Assembly (NCBI GenBank): GCA_913009745.1
Contig: CAJVWL010000024.1
Coordinates: forward strand, 1-6,590
Length of the DNA: 6,590 nucleotides
Origin: an uncultured bacterium
Lineage (GTDB): Bacteria > Patescibacteriota > Minisyncoccia > UBA6257 > Colwellbacteraceae
Direction: 5' to 3'
Under the pieces are notes generated by a model. That model had not been told where the DNA came from. It was given only the letters and a program-made list of their open reading frames with translations, and ran no database searches. Shown one piece after another: positions 1-5,894 of this stretch; positions within the stretch are counted from its first letter, which is position 1, and each line of letters begins with the position of its first letter. The position numbers and the translations under genes are program-made.

Positions 1-126
1 GCCAAGTTCGTCATCTTTAAGTTCAATGTTCTTTATAATTTCTTTCGTGAGCTCATGCGCCGAAAACTTTTTTTCTTGCAGTCCATCACGTACGCCTTTT
101 ATCGTAAGCCCCGTTACATCAATCAT
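1..126 (-). CDS. gatA: GatA N-terminus, Asp-tRNA(Asn)/Glu-tRNA(Gln) amidotransferase subunit A (partial, runs off window)
   Basis: This is the first 42 codons of an open frame that continues past base 1. It begins with ATG at 126-124, four bases after the gatC stop. The translation starts MIDVTGLTIKGVRDGLQEKK and continues with FSAHELTKEII, then LKDDELG. This resembles the N-terminal helix region of GatA proteins (pattern LTI-x-x-(I/V)R-(E/D)GL...FSA-x-ELT). GatA is the amidase subunit of the GatCAB complex, which releases ammonia from glutamine to convert mischarged Glu-tRNA(Gln) or Asp-tRNA(Asn) in the cytoplasm. The catalytic Ser-cisSer-Lys triad lies further downstream and is not in the window, so activity cannot be judged. 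No clear Shine-Dalgarno precedes the start, so translational coupling to gatC is likely. The position right after gatC is the main support for the call. Confidence 0.85.
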   Translation of the reverse strand, partial: MIDVTGLTIKGVRDGLQEKKFSAHELTKEIIKNIELKDDELG

Positions 127-130
127 CGTT

Positions 131-406
131 TCAATTAAAAATATTCGGGACCTTTAATCTTCCATCATCTGACTCCGGAAACTTATCCACCCCTTTCTCA
201 ATGCTTCCTTTTCTCGGCTTATCTTCACGAAACACATTCTTTAGATTAGTGCCTCCGATAACCGGCGAAATGCCTTCTGTATCTAATTTTTGAAGTTCTT
301 TAAAATGCTCTAAAATACCACTTAAATCTTTACTGAATTTATTTTCTTCTTCTTTTGTAAGTTGTATTCTCGCTAATTTTGCGAATTTTCCAATATCAAG
401 CTTCAT
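131..406 (-). CDS. gatC: GatC, amidotransferase subunit C
   Basis: A 91-residue protein of the size usual for GatC (about 90-100 aa). Family features visible are the N-terminal helix with KLARIQLTKEEE (residues 10-21), a second helix ILEHFKELQKLDTEGISPV (31-49), the FREDKPRKG segment (59-67), and the C-terminal FPESDDGRLKVPNIF (76-90), which matches the family pattern aPe-x-x-dg-x-f-x-VP. GatC is the small subunit that wraps around and stabilises the GatA-GatB interface in tRNA-dependent Gln/Asn formation. The ATG at 406 is six bases after the ligA stop, and gatA follows four bases downstream, so the three genes are very likely co-transcribed. The upstream sequence has only a weak AAAG as a ribosome-binding candidate. 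There is no gatB in the window; it may lie after gatA or elsewhere. Confidence 0.93.
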   Translation of the reverse strand: MKLDIGKFAKLARIQLTKEEENKFSKDLSGILEHFKELQKLDTEGISPVIGGTNLKNVFREDKPRKGSIEKGVDKFPESDDGRLKVPNIFN

Positions 407-412
407 AGAACT

Positions 413-2455
413 TTATTGTAGCAGTATTGTTTTGTCGTCACCAATAAGACTTAGGAACTTTTCTTCATCAATAATTTCAACATCCAGCTCCTTTGCCTTG
501 TTGAGTTTGGATCCCGGGTTGTCCCCCACAACCAGATAATCCGTATCTTTTGCAACGGATTCCGAAACATTCCCGCCTAATTCTCTTATTTTCTGCTTGG
601 CTATATCTCTTGAGATTGAGCTCAAAGTACCGGTTAACACAAATGATTTTCCGCTAAGTTTCTCCGCGCTTACTTCTTGCCCCTCTATTGATATGCCAAC
701 ACTTTCCAGTTTTTCTAAAAGCTTTATATGCACGTCTTTCCTAAACCACCTATATATGCTCTCCGCAACCTTAGGTCCAATTCCGTCAATTTCCTCAAGT
801 CTCTCCCTTGAAAACCCGCCAAGAACCTCTATGAGTTGTGTTGGTTTATTTATAACGGTGCCGTTTTGCAAAAGTTCCTTTGATAATAAATAGCTCATTT
901 CTTCGCCTATGTGCAATATCCCAAGGCTATATATAAAACGCGGGAGTGCTATTTTTTTGCGTATATTGATTTCGTCAATAATATTTTCTGCTGATTTTAT
1001 GCCAAACCCGGGAAGTGACGAAATGTCATCTTTTCGTAATAGGAAGATATCCGCAGAATCGGATATTAGTCCATTCTCAATAAATATATCTATTATGCGA
1101 GGTCCTAAACCGCGTATATCAAAAGCGGCGCGTGATACAAAGTGGGAAAGTTCTTCTCTAAACCTGGCTCCGCAGTCCGGATTGCCGCACCTGTAAATCG
1201 CCCCCTCCTTAACTACTGCAGAGCCGTCTATCGGGCATTGCTTGGGAACTTTAAATTTTTTCTCTTTGCCGGTCCTTAATTTTTTAAGAACTTCTGTTAT
1301 TTGAGGAATAACATCACCCGCCCTGCTTACGATAACCGTGTCGCCAACTCTCACATCAAGCCTCTCAATCTGGTCAAAGTTATGGAGCGTGGCATGAGAT
1401 ACTTGCACTCCGCCAACATTAATCGGTTTTAACACGGCAACCGGAGTCAGCGCTCCGGTTCTCCCAACTTGGATTTTTATGTCTTCCACTATTGTCGCAA
1501 CCTCCTCCGGCGGAAATTTATATGCTATCGCCCCGCGAGGGGTTTTTCCGACAACTCCTGCGTCTTTAAAAACTCTTCCGTCGTTTACTATCACAACTAT
1601 CCCGTCAATTTGCCACGGAAGTTTTTCGCGATGTTTTATCCAATATTTATGGTACAGGAACACTTCATCAAGAGAATCAACGACTTTATTATTTTTATTG
1701 TTTGTCTTAAATCCGAGCTTTTCCAGTAACTCATGCTCCTGGGCGTGCTTTTTCAGTCCTAAGTCAGTAACAACGTTATACATTATGGAATCTAATTTGC
1801 GTGACGCGGCTATTTTTGGGTCTAATTGGCGTATTGAGCCCGCAGCAATATTTCGTGGGTTTGCATATAATTGTTTTCCTGCCTTCGCTTGTTCTCTATT
1901 TATGCGATTGAATTCCTTTTTGGATAAAAATATTTCTCCACGCACGATGAGTCGTCTTGGATATCCGTCACGCAGGCGCAAAGGGATTGATTCAACGGTC
2001 TTTAGGTTCTGCGTAACATCTTCTCCTATAATTCCGTCTCCGCGAGTCACGCCTTGGACAAGTATTCCGTCTTCATAGATGAGCTCTATGGCGAGGCCGT
2101 CTATCTTAAGCTCTATATAAAACTCCTGCTTTACCCTACGCTTTAGATAGTTCTCTATTCGCTCAAACCATGCAGTTATATCTTCTTCCGAGAATGCGTC
2201 ATTGAAAGAGAGCATCTGCGTTTCATGACGCACTTTCTTGAATCCATCAAGGGGCTTTCCACCAACCCTTTGCGTTGGAGAGTCAGGAGTTATAAGTTCC
2301 GGATACTGCTGTTCAATGTCATATAGCTCTTTTTTTAGTGAGTCAAGAATCTCGTCCGAGATAAGAGATTTATCAAGAACGTGATATGCGTATCTATAAT
2401 TGTCTATTTCTCGTCTTAACTTTTTGACTCGTTCAACTGCCTCTTTTTTGTTCAT
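413..2455 (-). CDS. ligA: NAD-dependent DNA ligase LigA with three atypical conserved positions
   Basis: A full-length 680-residue LigA, close to the usual 670. Domains in order are: Ia NMN-binding (about 1-68, ending in SPTQRVGG); nucleotidyltransferase (about 69-315) with KIDG at 117-120, where Lys117 is the adenylated residue, VRGEI with Glu174, NPRN at 199-202, and motif V AYKF with Lys313; OB fold (about 316-400); zinc finger (407-428); helix-hairpin-helix repeats (about 440-585, e.g. GLGP, LPGFG, IDGIGP); and a C-terminal BRCT (about 596-676, LSGKSFVLTGT). It seals nicks in replication and repair using NAD+. Three positions are unusual. The motif IV lysine (E. coli Lys290) is Ile289, the domain Ia tyrosine (E. 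coli Tyr35) is Leu37, and the second zinc cysteine is Asp410, so the protein has only three cysteines, all in the finger. The frame is intact with no sign of decay. The ATG start is 17 bp downstream of the PilX-like gene and has no clear Shine-Dalgarno. Confidence 0.97.
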   Translation of the reverse strand: MNKKEAVERVKKLRREIDNYRYAYHVLDKSLISDEILDSLKKELYDIEQQYPELITPDSPTQRVGGKPLDGFKKVRHETQMLSFNDAFSEEDITAWFERIENYLKRRVKQEFYIELKIDGLAIELIYEDGILVQGVTRGDGIIGEDVTQNLKTVESIPLRLRDGYPRRLIVRGEIFLSKKEFNRINREQAKAGKQLYANPRNIAAGSIRQLDPKIAASRKLDSIMYNVVTDLGLKKHAQEHELLEKLGFKTNNKNNKVVDSLDEVFLYHKYWIKHREKLPWQIDGIVVIVNDGRVFKDAGVVGKTPRGAIAYKFPPEEVATIVEDIKIQVGRTGALTPVAVLKPINVGGVQVSHATLHNFDQIERLDVRVGDTVIVSRAGDVIPQITEVLKKLRTGKEKKFKVPKQCPIDGSAVVKEGAIYRCGNPDCGARFREELSHFVSRAAFDIRGLGPRIIDIFIENGLISDSADIFLLRKDDISSLPGFGIKSAENIIDEINIRKKIALPRFIYSLGILHIGEEMSYLLSKELLQNGTVINKPTQLIEVLGGFSRERLEEIDGIGPKVAESIYRWFRKDVHIKLLEKLESVGISIEGQEVSAEKLSGKSFVLTGTLSSISRDIAKQKIRELGGNVSESVAKDTDYLVVGDNPGSKLNKAKELDVEIIDEEKFLSLIGDDKTILLQ

Positions 2456-2472
2456 AAGATAGTTGTTAAACG

Positions 2473-2856
2473 CTAAAACGTTATCTCAAACGCCCTCGCT
2501 GCCCTCCCGGATTTTCCAATTGAGGTTACAACATTCCCGCCACCTGAAACTACGGTTTTATAAACAGCGCCATTATTCAATGTAACCGGGTTTATATCTC
2601 CGCAATCGCGTGCCACGGTTGTTATGGATGGACAATTTGGTGAAATAGCGGTACAGCGAAACTTGTTAAACAGCGTACATTCAATGCCGCTATCTGCCGC
2701 ATAAATTGCTTTAGCTGAACCACTAGTGTCCGCTGACTGTCTAAGCTGATAAAGCACCATAATTGCCGCGAGCGTTGTAGCGCTTAAAATTGCGCCCGAT
2801 AGAAGTAATACGGTAAGAAGTAGTACTTGGCCTTCTTGTTTTGATTTTTTTATCAT
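2473..2856 (-). CDS. PilX/GspK-like minor pilin (short)
   Basis: A 127-residue protein with a short basic leader MIKKSKQEG, a prepilin peptidase site after Gly9, and a hydrophobic stretch (about 11-36) beginning QVLLLTVLLLSG. Residue +5 of the mature form is Leu, not the usual Glu; absence of Glu5 is a known trait of GspK-type pseudopilins. After the helix comes AIYAADSGIEC (50-60), which matches the A-x-yAAeaGle pattern of PilX N-terminal domains. Four cysteines (60, 68, 75, 85) could form two disulfides. At 127 aa it is far shorter than GspK (about 300 aa), so it lacks the large GspK insert domain. The likely role is capping or priming the pilus tip with the three preceding minor pilins. 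Its ATG overlaps the stop of the PilW-like gene (ATGA, 2856-2853), implying translational coupling. The family call rests on the N-terminus and gene order; the C-terminal part is not recognisable. Confidence 0.75.
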   Translation of the reverse strand: MIKKSKQEGQVLLLTVLLLSGAILSATTLAAIMVLYQLRQSADTSGSAKAIYAADSGIECTLFNKFRCTAISPNCPSITTVARDCGDINPVTLNNGAVYKTVVSGGGNVVTSIGKSGRAARAFEITF

Positions 2857-3386
2857 GAATCAAGAATTCTTGAGCTAACGGTTGTTTGCAAGTTAATATT
2901 TACACTTTTCTCTCCCGTAACAGAAAGGAGTATTGTAATGCGCGGAGGCAATCCATCTCCGGATTGCGCCCCCATAAGAATGAATTTTAAATTAGACACA
3001 TTCACATCCGGCGATGTGATCGGTTCGTAATCACTGTCTTGCGAGCATACTGCGGCAGAACCGATACATCTGCCTACACCGGCCGCTTTTCCGCCATCAT
3101 AAACTATCCTCCTATAGTTCACGGTGTCTCCTGTTGAATTAATAAAATTAAGTGTATCTATCTCTCCGGAAGCGTTAAAAGAAAATCCAAGTCGTATTTC
3201 TCGCGCCATTTGTTCAATGGACAATGCCGCATTATCCATTGATACGCTAAAGTTTGTTACAAATCTCTGCGCCCTTAACGCCTGAATAAAAGTACCCGTC
3301 GCAAGCGCAATAAGTATGACAAAAAGCGAAGATGACACCAGCAATTCCACCAACGTAAACCCGCTATTTTTGTTTATCGTTCTCAT
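2853..3386 (-). CDS. PilW/GspJ-like minor pilin
   Basis: A prepilin of 177 residues from the start chosen here. The leader MRTINKNSG is followed by FTLVELLVSSSLFVILIALATGTF, giving cleavage after Gly9, Phe at +1 and Glu at +5 (Glu14). Downstream, SVSMDNAALSIEQMAREIRLGF (47-68) resembles the helix of GspJ/PilW/ComGF proteins, which typically carries a -l-r-mareIR- pattern. The C-terminal half is beta-rich with LKFILMGA and PPRITILLSVTG, and two cysteines (107, 114) could pair. The frame is open to an ATG at 3401, but I prefer ATG 3386. It gives a normal nine-residue leader, a 4-bp ATGA overlap with the upstream stop, and purine-rich GGAG/AGGA sequence just before it. The longer form would add METGI and a 19-bp overlap. 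It probably belongs to the pilus tip complex; the exact subfamily is inferred from order and helix pattern. Confidence 0.82.
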   Translation of the reverse strand: MRTINKNSGFTLVELLVSSSLFVILIALATGTFIQALRAQRFVTNFSVSMDNAALSIEQMAREIRLGFSFNASGEIDTLNFINSTGDTVNYRRIVYDGGKAAGVGRCIGSAAVCSQDSDYEPITSPDVNVSNLKFILMGAQSGDGLPPRITILLSVTGEKSVNINLQTTVSSRILDS

Positions 3387-3922
3387 AATTCCTGTCTCCA
3401 ATCTAAAAAGTGATCTTCGGCTTCGGTGTTAAAGGTTGTCCCGCCTCTGTCATTCCACGTTACACGCGAGACAACCGTAATTTCGTCCTGGCTATTTGTT
3501 AATGTAATTATTCTGCGAAAATTTGTAATCTTGGAACCGCTTCCAATGTCATAGCTATATCTCCCCGTCCCGGGGTTATAGTATAGCTTCTTGTTTGCCG
3601 ACATCGGGTCTACTGCCGTGCTGTTATATTGAACGCCATAACTTCCATTGTTTGACAGACCTTCATTCCACGGCCTGTTATTAATTGTGTTTGCATCCAA
3701 AATATTTTTAACAACCTCTATTCCCTCCGAAGCTAAATTCGCGGCAACATACTGATTTGAAGCGACTTTATTTAGGCCTATTGTCTGTGATAGCACGGCA
3801 AAAATTCCCAGCAACCCTATGACCATAACGCTCATCGCGACCATTAACTCTATTAAGAGCTGTCCATTATTAGCGCGCCCGGCAGAAATTTTAATATTGT
3901 TGTTTTTTATACTACGTGTCAT
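3383..3922 (-). CDS. PilV/GspI-like minor pilin
   Basis: A 179-residue prepilin with a 20-residue basic leader and predicted cleavage after Gly20 in NNG-QLLIELMVAMSVMVIGLLGIF. Glu25 is at +5, but +1 is Gln rather than Phe. The segment NQYVAANLASEGIEVVKNILD (56-76) closely fits the PilV/GspI pattern A-x-x-LA-x-e-giE-x-v, which is the basis of the call. The C-terminal domain (about 80-179) is polar and beta-rich and, unlike the other pilins here, has no cysteine. Role by family: a minor pilin that helps nucleate fibre assembly with GspH/J/K-like partners. The ATG at 3922 is seven bases after the stop of the GspH-like gene, with only a weak GTGA upstream. The gene ends in a 4-bp overlap with the PilW-like gene. 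Confidence 0.83.
   Translation of the reverse strand: MTRSIKNNNIKISAGRANNGQLLIELMVAMSVMVIGLLGIFAVLSQTIGLNKVASNQYVAANLASEGIEVVKNILDANTINNRPWNEGLSNNGSYGVQYNSTAVDPMSANKKLYYNPGTGRYSYDIGSGSKITNFRRIITLTNSQDEITVVSRVTWNDRGGTTFNTEAEDHFLDWRQEL
3390..3399 (-). promoter_or_regulatory. Shine-Dalgarno region deciding the PilW-like start
   Basis: On the minus strand GGAG (3399-3396) sits nine bases before the ATG at 3386, and AGGA (3393-3390) three bases before it. The upstream candidate ATG at 3401 overlaps this GGAG. Together with the ATGA stop-start overlap this favours initiation at 3386. It lies inside the 3' end of the PilV-like coding sequence. Confidence 0.5.
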
Positions 3923-3929
3923 ATATTCA

Positions 3930-4535
3930 CTAACGGGTCTTCATTTGTCCGGCCTTGGTAACCGTAACCGTAAAACTATCCGAGCCATCGGCTAGTTTAA
4001 TGTTGATTGACCTAGACGCGTCTCCGTTGTTTAGTTTTACGTCCGGATTTGGCGGGATAAATACGACGTTTTTTAAATCTGTCTTATTCCTGTCTATCAA
4101 AATTATATTAGAGTCCAGGGTCATCTCATTCAAATCACCAAGAAGCCTAACATCGTTACCTTGGTCATATATATTGTTACTTGGACACTCAGCGCCAATT
4201 GGAGCTCTGTCCTGAAAAATAAATATCTCTTGTGATGGTTCATCAACATGAACGCCATATGAACATATTTGGCGCATTGACCCGGTAGAACCATACTCTT
4301 TAAAGAACGTTTCAATGCTCAAAAATTTTGCTCTTGAGAACATGCTGACAATTCTTGCTTCCGTACTGGTCAGCAAGAAACGTTTACTGTTGTTCCTACT
4401 ATAGCCAACAAGGATTGACGACATAATCGCAAGCACACTCATAACAACAAGTATCTCAATTAGAGTAAAAGCTTGTGAGGTATGTTTTTTAGCCTTTTTA
4501 GTTTTAATAAATGTTAAAAAGCTTAAAATATCCAT
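3930..4535 (-). CDS. GspH/FimT-like minor pilin with Ala at the cleavage site
   Basis: A 201-residue prepilin. A 22-residue leader rich in lysine (KTKKAKKH at 11-18) precedes AFTLIEILVVMSVLAIMSSILVGYS, with Glu27 at +5. The residue before the predicted cut is Ala22 (codon GCT) rather than the near-universal Gly. The post-helix region NSKRFLLTSTEARIVSMFSRAKFLSIETF resembles the FimT/GspH helix where these proteins select and align. The C-terminus ends SFTVTVTKAGQMKTR, resembling the closing strands of that family, and two cysteines (91, 117) may pair. The start at 4535 is the only conventional one: an in-frame TGA lies just upstream (TGA TTA ATG). It overlaps the end of the prepilin peptidase gene by 32 bp, and no clear Shine-Dalgarno is seen. 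First of four consecutive minor pilins, in the position gspH usually takes. Confidence 0.82.
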   Translation of the reverse strand: MDILSFLTFIKTKKAKKHTSQAFTLIEILVVMSVLAIMSSILVGYSRNNSKRFLLTSTEARIVSMFSRAKFLSIETFFKEYGSTGSMRQICSYGVHVDEPSQEIFIFQDRAPIGAECPSNNIYDQGNDVRLLGDLNEMTLDSNIILIDRNKTDLKNVVFIPPNPDVKLNNGDASRSINIKLADGSDSFTVTVTKAGQMKTR

Positions 4536-5361
4536 TAATCATATGGTAACCAAAAAAGAACACCAATGTAACCCCTATAATAATAAACGGACCAAACGGT
4601 ATGCTGTCTTTCATCTTTTTTCTGTGCGTTATCAAAAGAGTAGAGCCGTAAATTGCGCCAACAACGAATGATAGGATAAGCGCGAATGCTCCGTCGGGCC
4701 ACCCCATGAGAACTCCTATCGCCGCAGCAAGTTTAACGTCTCCAAATCCCATTGCTCTGCCGCGGCTTAAAAAATATAACAGGCCGAAAAATATGATGCC
4801 GAAAAGAATCCCAGCGGCATAGTTTATAAATATCTGTCCGTTGCTGAACTGGAAAATGAGAGCATAGCTGCCAAGCGATGTGCCTCCAACTTTTTCTCCA
4901 AATATGCCAAGTCCGCCAAAAAAATAATAAAAGCCAATAAGCGCGAATCCAATCGCAGCTATAAATATATTGAGCTTGTTCGGTATAACCTTAAATCTGA
5001 AATCTATTATTGATAAAACAATAAATGTGAGAAATGCTAAAATCCATATCATTGCCGGAAACCCAAAGCCCAATTTCATTGGGACGAAAACAAAGACTAA
5101 ACCCGAAAGAATCTCAACAACAGGATATTGCAAAGAAAGTCTGTGCCTGCATATACGACACTTTCCTCGTTGTATTAAGAAGCTAAAAAGCGGAATAAGC
5201 TCATACCATCTGAGCGTGTGACCACAATAAGGACAGTGAGACCTGCCCTTATTGCTTAATTTAAATCCCGCCTCCGGAGAGTAGCGAAGCCCCAAAACAT
5301 TTATATAGCTCCCTATTAAAGTCCCAAAGACGAAGAGGAATATATATACTGCCTCTGCCAC
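4504..5361 (-). CDS. pilD: Prepilin peptidase, PilD/GspO family (aspartic, bifunctional type)
   Basis: A 285-residue polytopic membrane enzyme that cuts the leader from type IV prepilins and, in bifunctional members, methylates the new N-terminus. The N-terminal domain has FGTLIGSYINVLGLR (12-26) and a four-cysteine zinc motif, C43-x2-C46 and C68-x2-C71, with LIPLFSFLIQRGKC between; this zinc domain is characteristic of the methylating class. The peptidase half carries the first catalytic aspartate at Asp120 (SIIDFRFKVIPN) and the second at Asp208 in the GxGD motif (GFGD, 205-208, within AMGFGDVKLAAAIG). Several hydrophobic membrane segments run through 100-275. The start codon is GTG at 5361; an in-frame TAG lies 12 bases upstream, so no longer form is possible. 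Its substrates are presumably the five prepilins encoded around it. The length is normal and all key residues are present. Confidence 0.96.
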   Translation of the reverse strand: MAEAVYIFLFVFGTLIGSYINVLGLRYSPEAGFKLSNKGRSHCPYCGHTLRWYELIPLFSFLIQRGKCRICRHRLSLQYPVVEILSGLVFVFVPMKLGFGFPAMIWILAFLTFIVLSIIDFRFKVIPNKLNIFIAAIGFALIGFYYFFGGLGIFGEKVGGTSLGSYALIFQFSNGQIFINYAAGILFGIIFFGLLYFLSRGRAMGFGDVKLAAAIGVLMGWPDGAFALILSFVVGAIYGSTLLITHRKKMKDSIPFGPFIIIGVTLVFFFGYHMINGYFKLFNIY

Positions 5362-5386
5362 AGAAGAAAACTAGGTTTATTCGTTT

Positions 5387-5860
5387 CTAAGAACCGACGC
5401 AGTATATAAGCGAAGCGTCAGTACAATCTACCCCAAAAATTTGTCCCGTAAGGTCGCTTCCGAGAGCGCTGTTTTTCTTTTCTAACTTTGCGCCGATAAC
5501 ATACTGAAGATTCTCGGTACCCTCTACTCCATAAGAGTAATTACGATTCTTAACCGGATCGTTTGGGAAAACGGTTGCTATACCCATACCGGTTATTGTG
5601 GTTGAAAGCGCGGCCCAATTACCAGGCGTAGCAATAGTACAATTTGCGCCACCGGGATAATGTCCGCATTGGCTAAAGTAAAGCTCAAGGTAGTTCTGGA
5701 CGTTTCTTAGGTCCCCTACACGCCTTGTGTCCCTTGCTGATGCCTGAAAACCCGTCACTCCGGTCAATACCACCGTTGCAAGGATGGCAATAACCGCAAT
5801 AACAACAAGCATCTCTATAAGCGTGAATCCTTTATAGTTGTATTTCATAGTGCTTAACAT
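5387..5860 (-). CDS. Type IV pilin / GspG-like major (pseudo)pilin
   Basis: A 157-residue prepilin with leader MLSTMKYNYKG, cleavage after Gly11, then FTLIEMLVVIAVIAILATVVLTGV with Phe +1 and Glu +5 (Glu16). The mature protein is about 146 aa. Following the helix, SARDTRRVGDLRNVQNYLELYFSQCGHYP (41-69) and VFPNDPVKNRNYSYGV (97-112) fit the GspG/PilA-like pattern (D-x-x-R-x-x-Dl-x-x-iq-x-aLely...YP...P-x-DP...Y-x-Y). Four cysteines (65, 74, 146, 154) could form two disulfides; the last pair resembles a C-terminal loop. It is the best candidate for the main fibre subunit: it has the canonical signature, its own promoter-like sequence, and the clearest ribosome-binding site in the window. ATG 5860 is chosen over ATG 5848 because AGGGG lies five bases upstream of it. 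It sits between pilC and pilD. Confidence 0.9.
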   Translation of the reverse strand: MLSTMKYNYKGFTLIEMLVVIAVIAILATVVLTGVTGFQASARDTRRVGDLRNVQNYLELYFSQCGHYPGGANCTIATPGNWAALSTTITGMGIATVFPNDPVKNRNYSYGVEGTENLQYVIGAKLEKKNSALGSDLTGQIFGVDCTDASLIYCVGS

Positions 5861-5865
5861 AAATG

Positions 5866-5870
5866 CCCCT
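5866..5870 (-). promoter_or_regulatory. Ribosome-binding site of the pilin gene
   Basis: AGGGG on the minus strand, five bases before ATG 5860. It is the clearest Shine-Dalgarno-like sequence in the window; most other genes here have weak or no match. It supports the first of two possible pilin starts. Confidence 0.55.
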
Positions 5871-5894
5871 ACACGACCTTTGCGTATTATTATA

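Noticed and set aside
1479..2078. A 199-codon plus-strand open frame, with other long plus-strand frames at 597-893, 909-1196, 1469-1729, 3955-4215 and 4970-5221
   Set aside because: All lie antisense within clear minus-strand genes (ligA, the GspH-like gene, pilD), have serine/phenylalanine-rich composition typical of shadow frames, and show no recognisable domain.
413..2455. LigA as a degenerate or pseudogene copy because of missing conserved residues
   Set aside because: The frame is full length, the adenylated lysine, Glu174, motif V, HhH and BRCT are intact, and the gene sits in a tight operon. The changes look like lineage variation, not decay.
2456..2472. Possible terminator between the pilus genes and ligA
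   Set aside because: The gap is only 17 bp. The AACG/CGTT pairing around it is four base pairs with no T-run, too weak to be a terminator.
2860..2873. A perfect 14-bp palindrome, TCAAGAATTCTTGA, just before the PilX-like start
   Set aside because: It falls in the last codons of the PilW-like gene, is AT-rich with no loop, and a single such palindrome is expected by chance. No terminator or operator evidence.
3387..3401. Longer N-terminus (METGI) for the PilW-like protein
   Set aside because: The ATG at 3386 has a better-placed purine-rich site, a 4-bp ATGA overlap and a normal leader length.
4130..4315. A 61-codon minus-strand open frame
   Set aside because: It lies entirely inside the GspH-like gene in another frame and has no family features.
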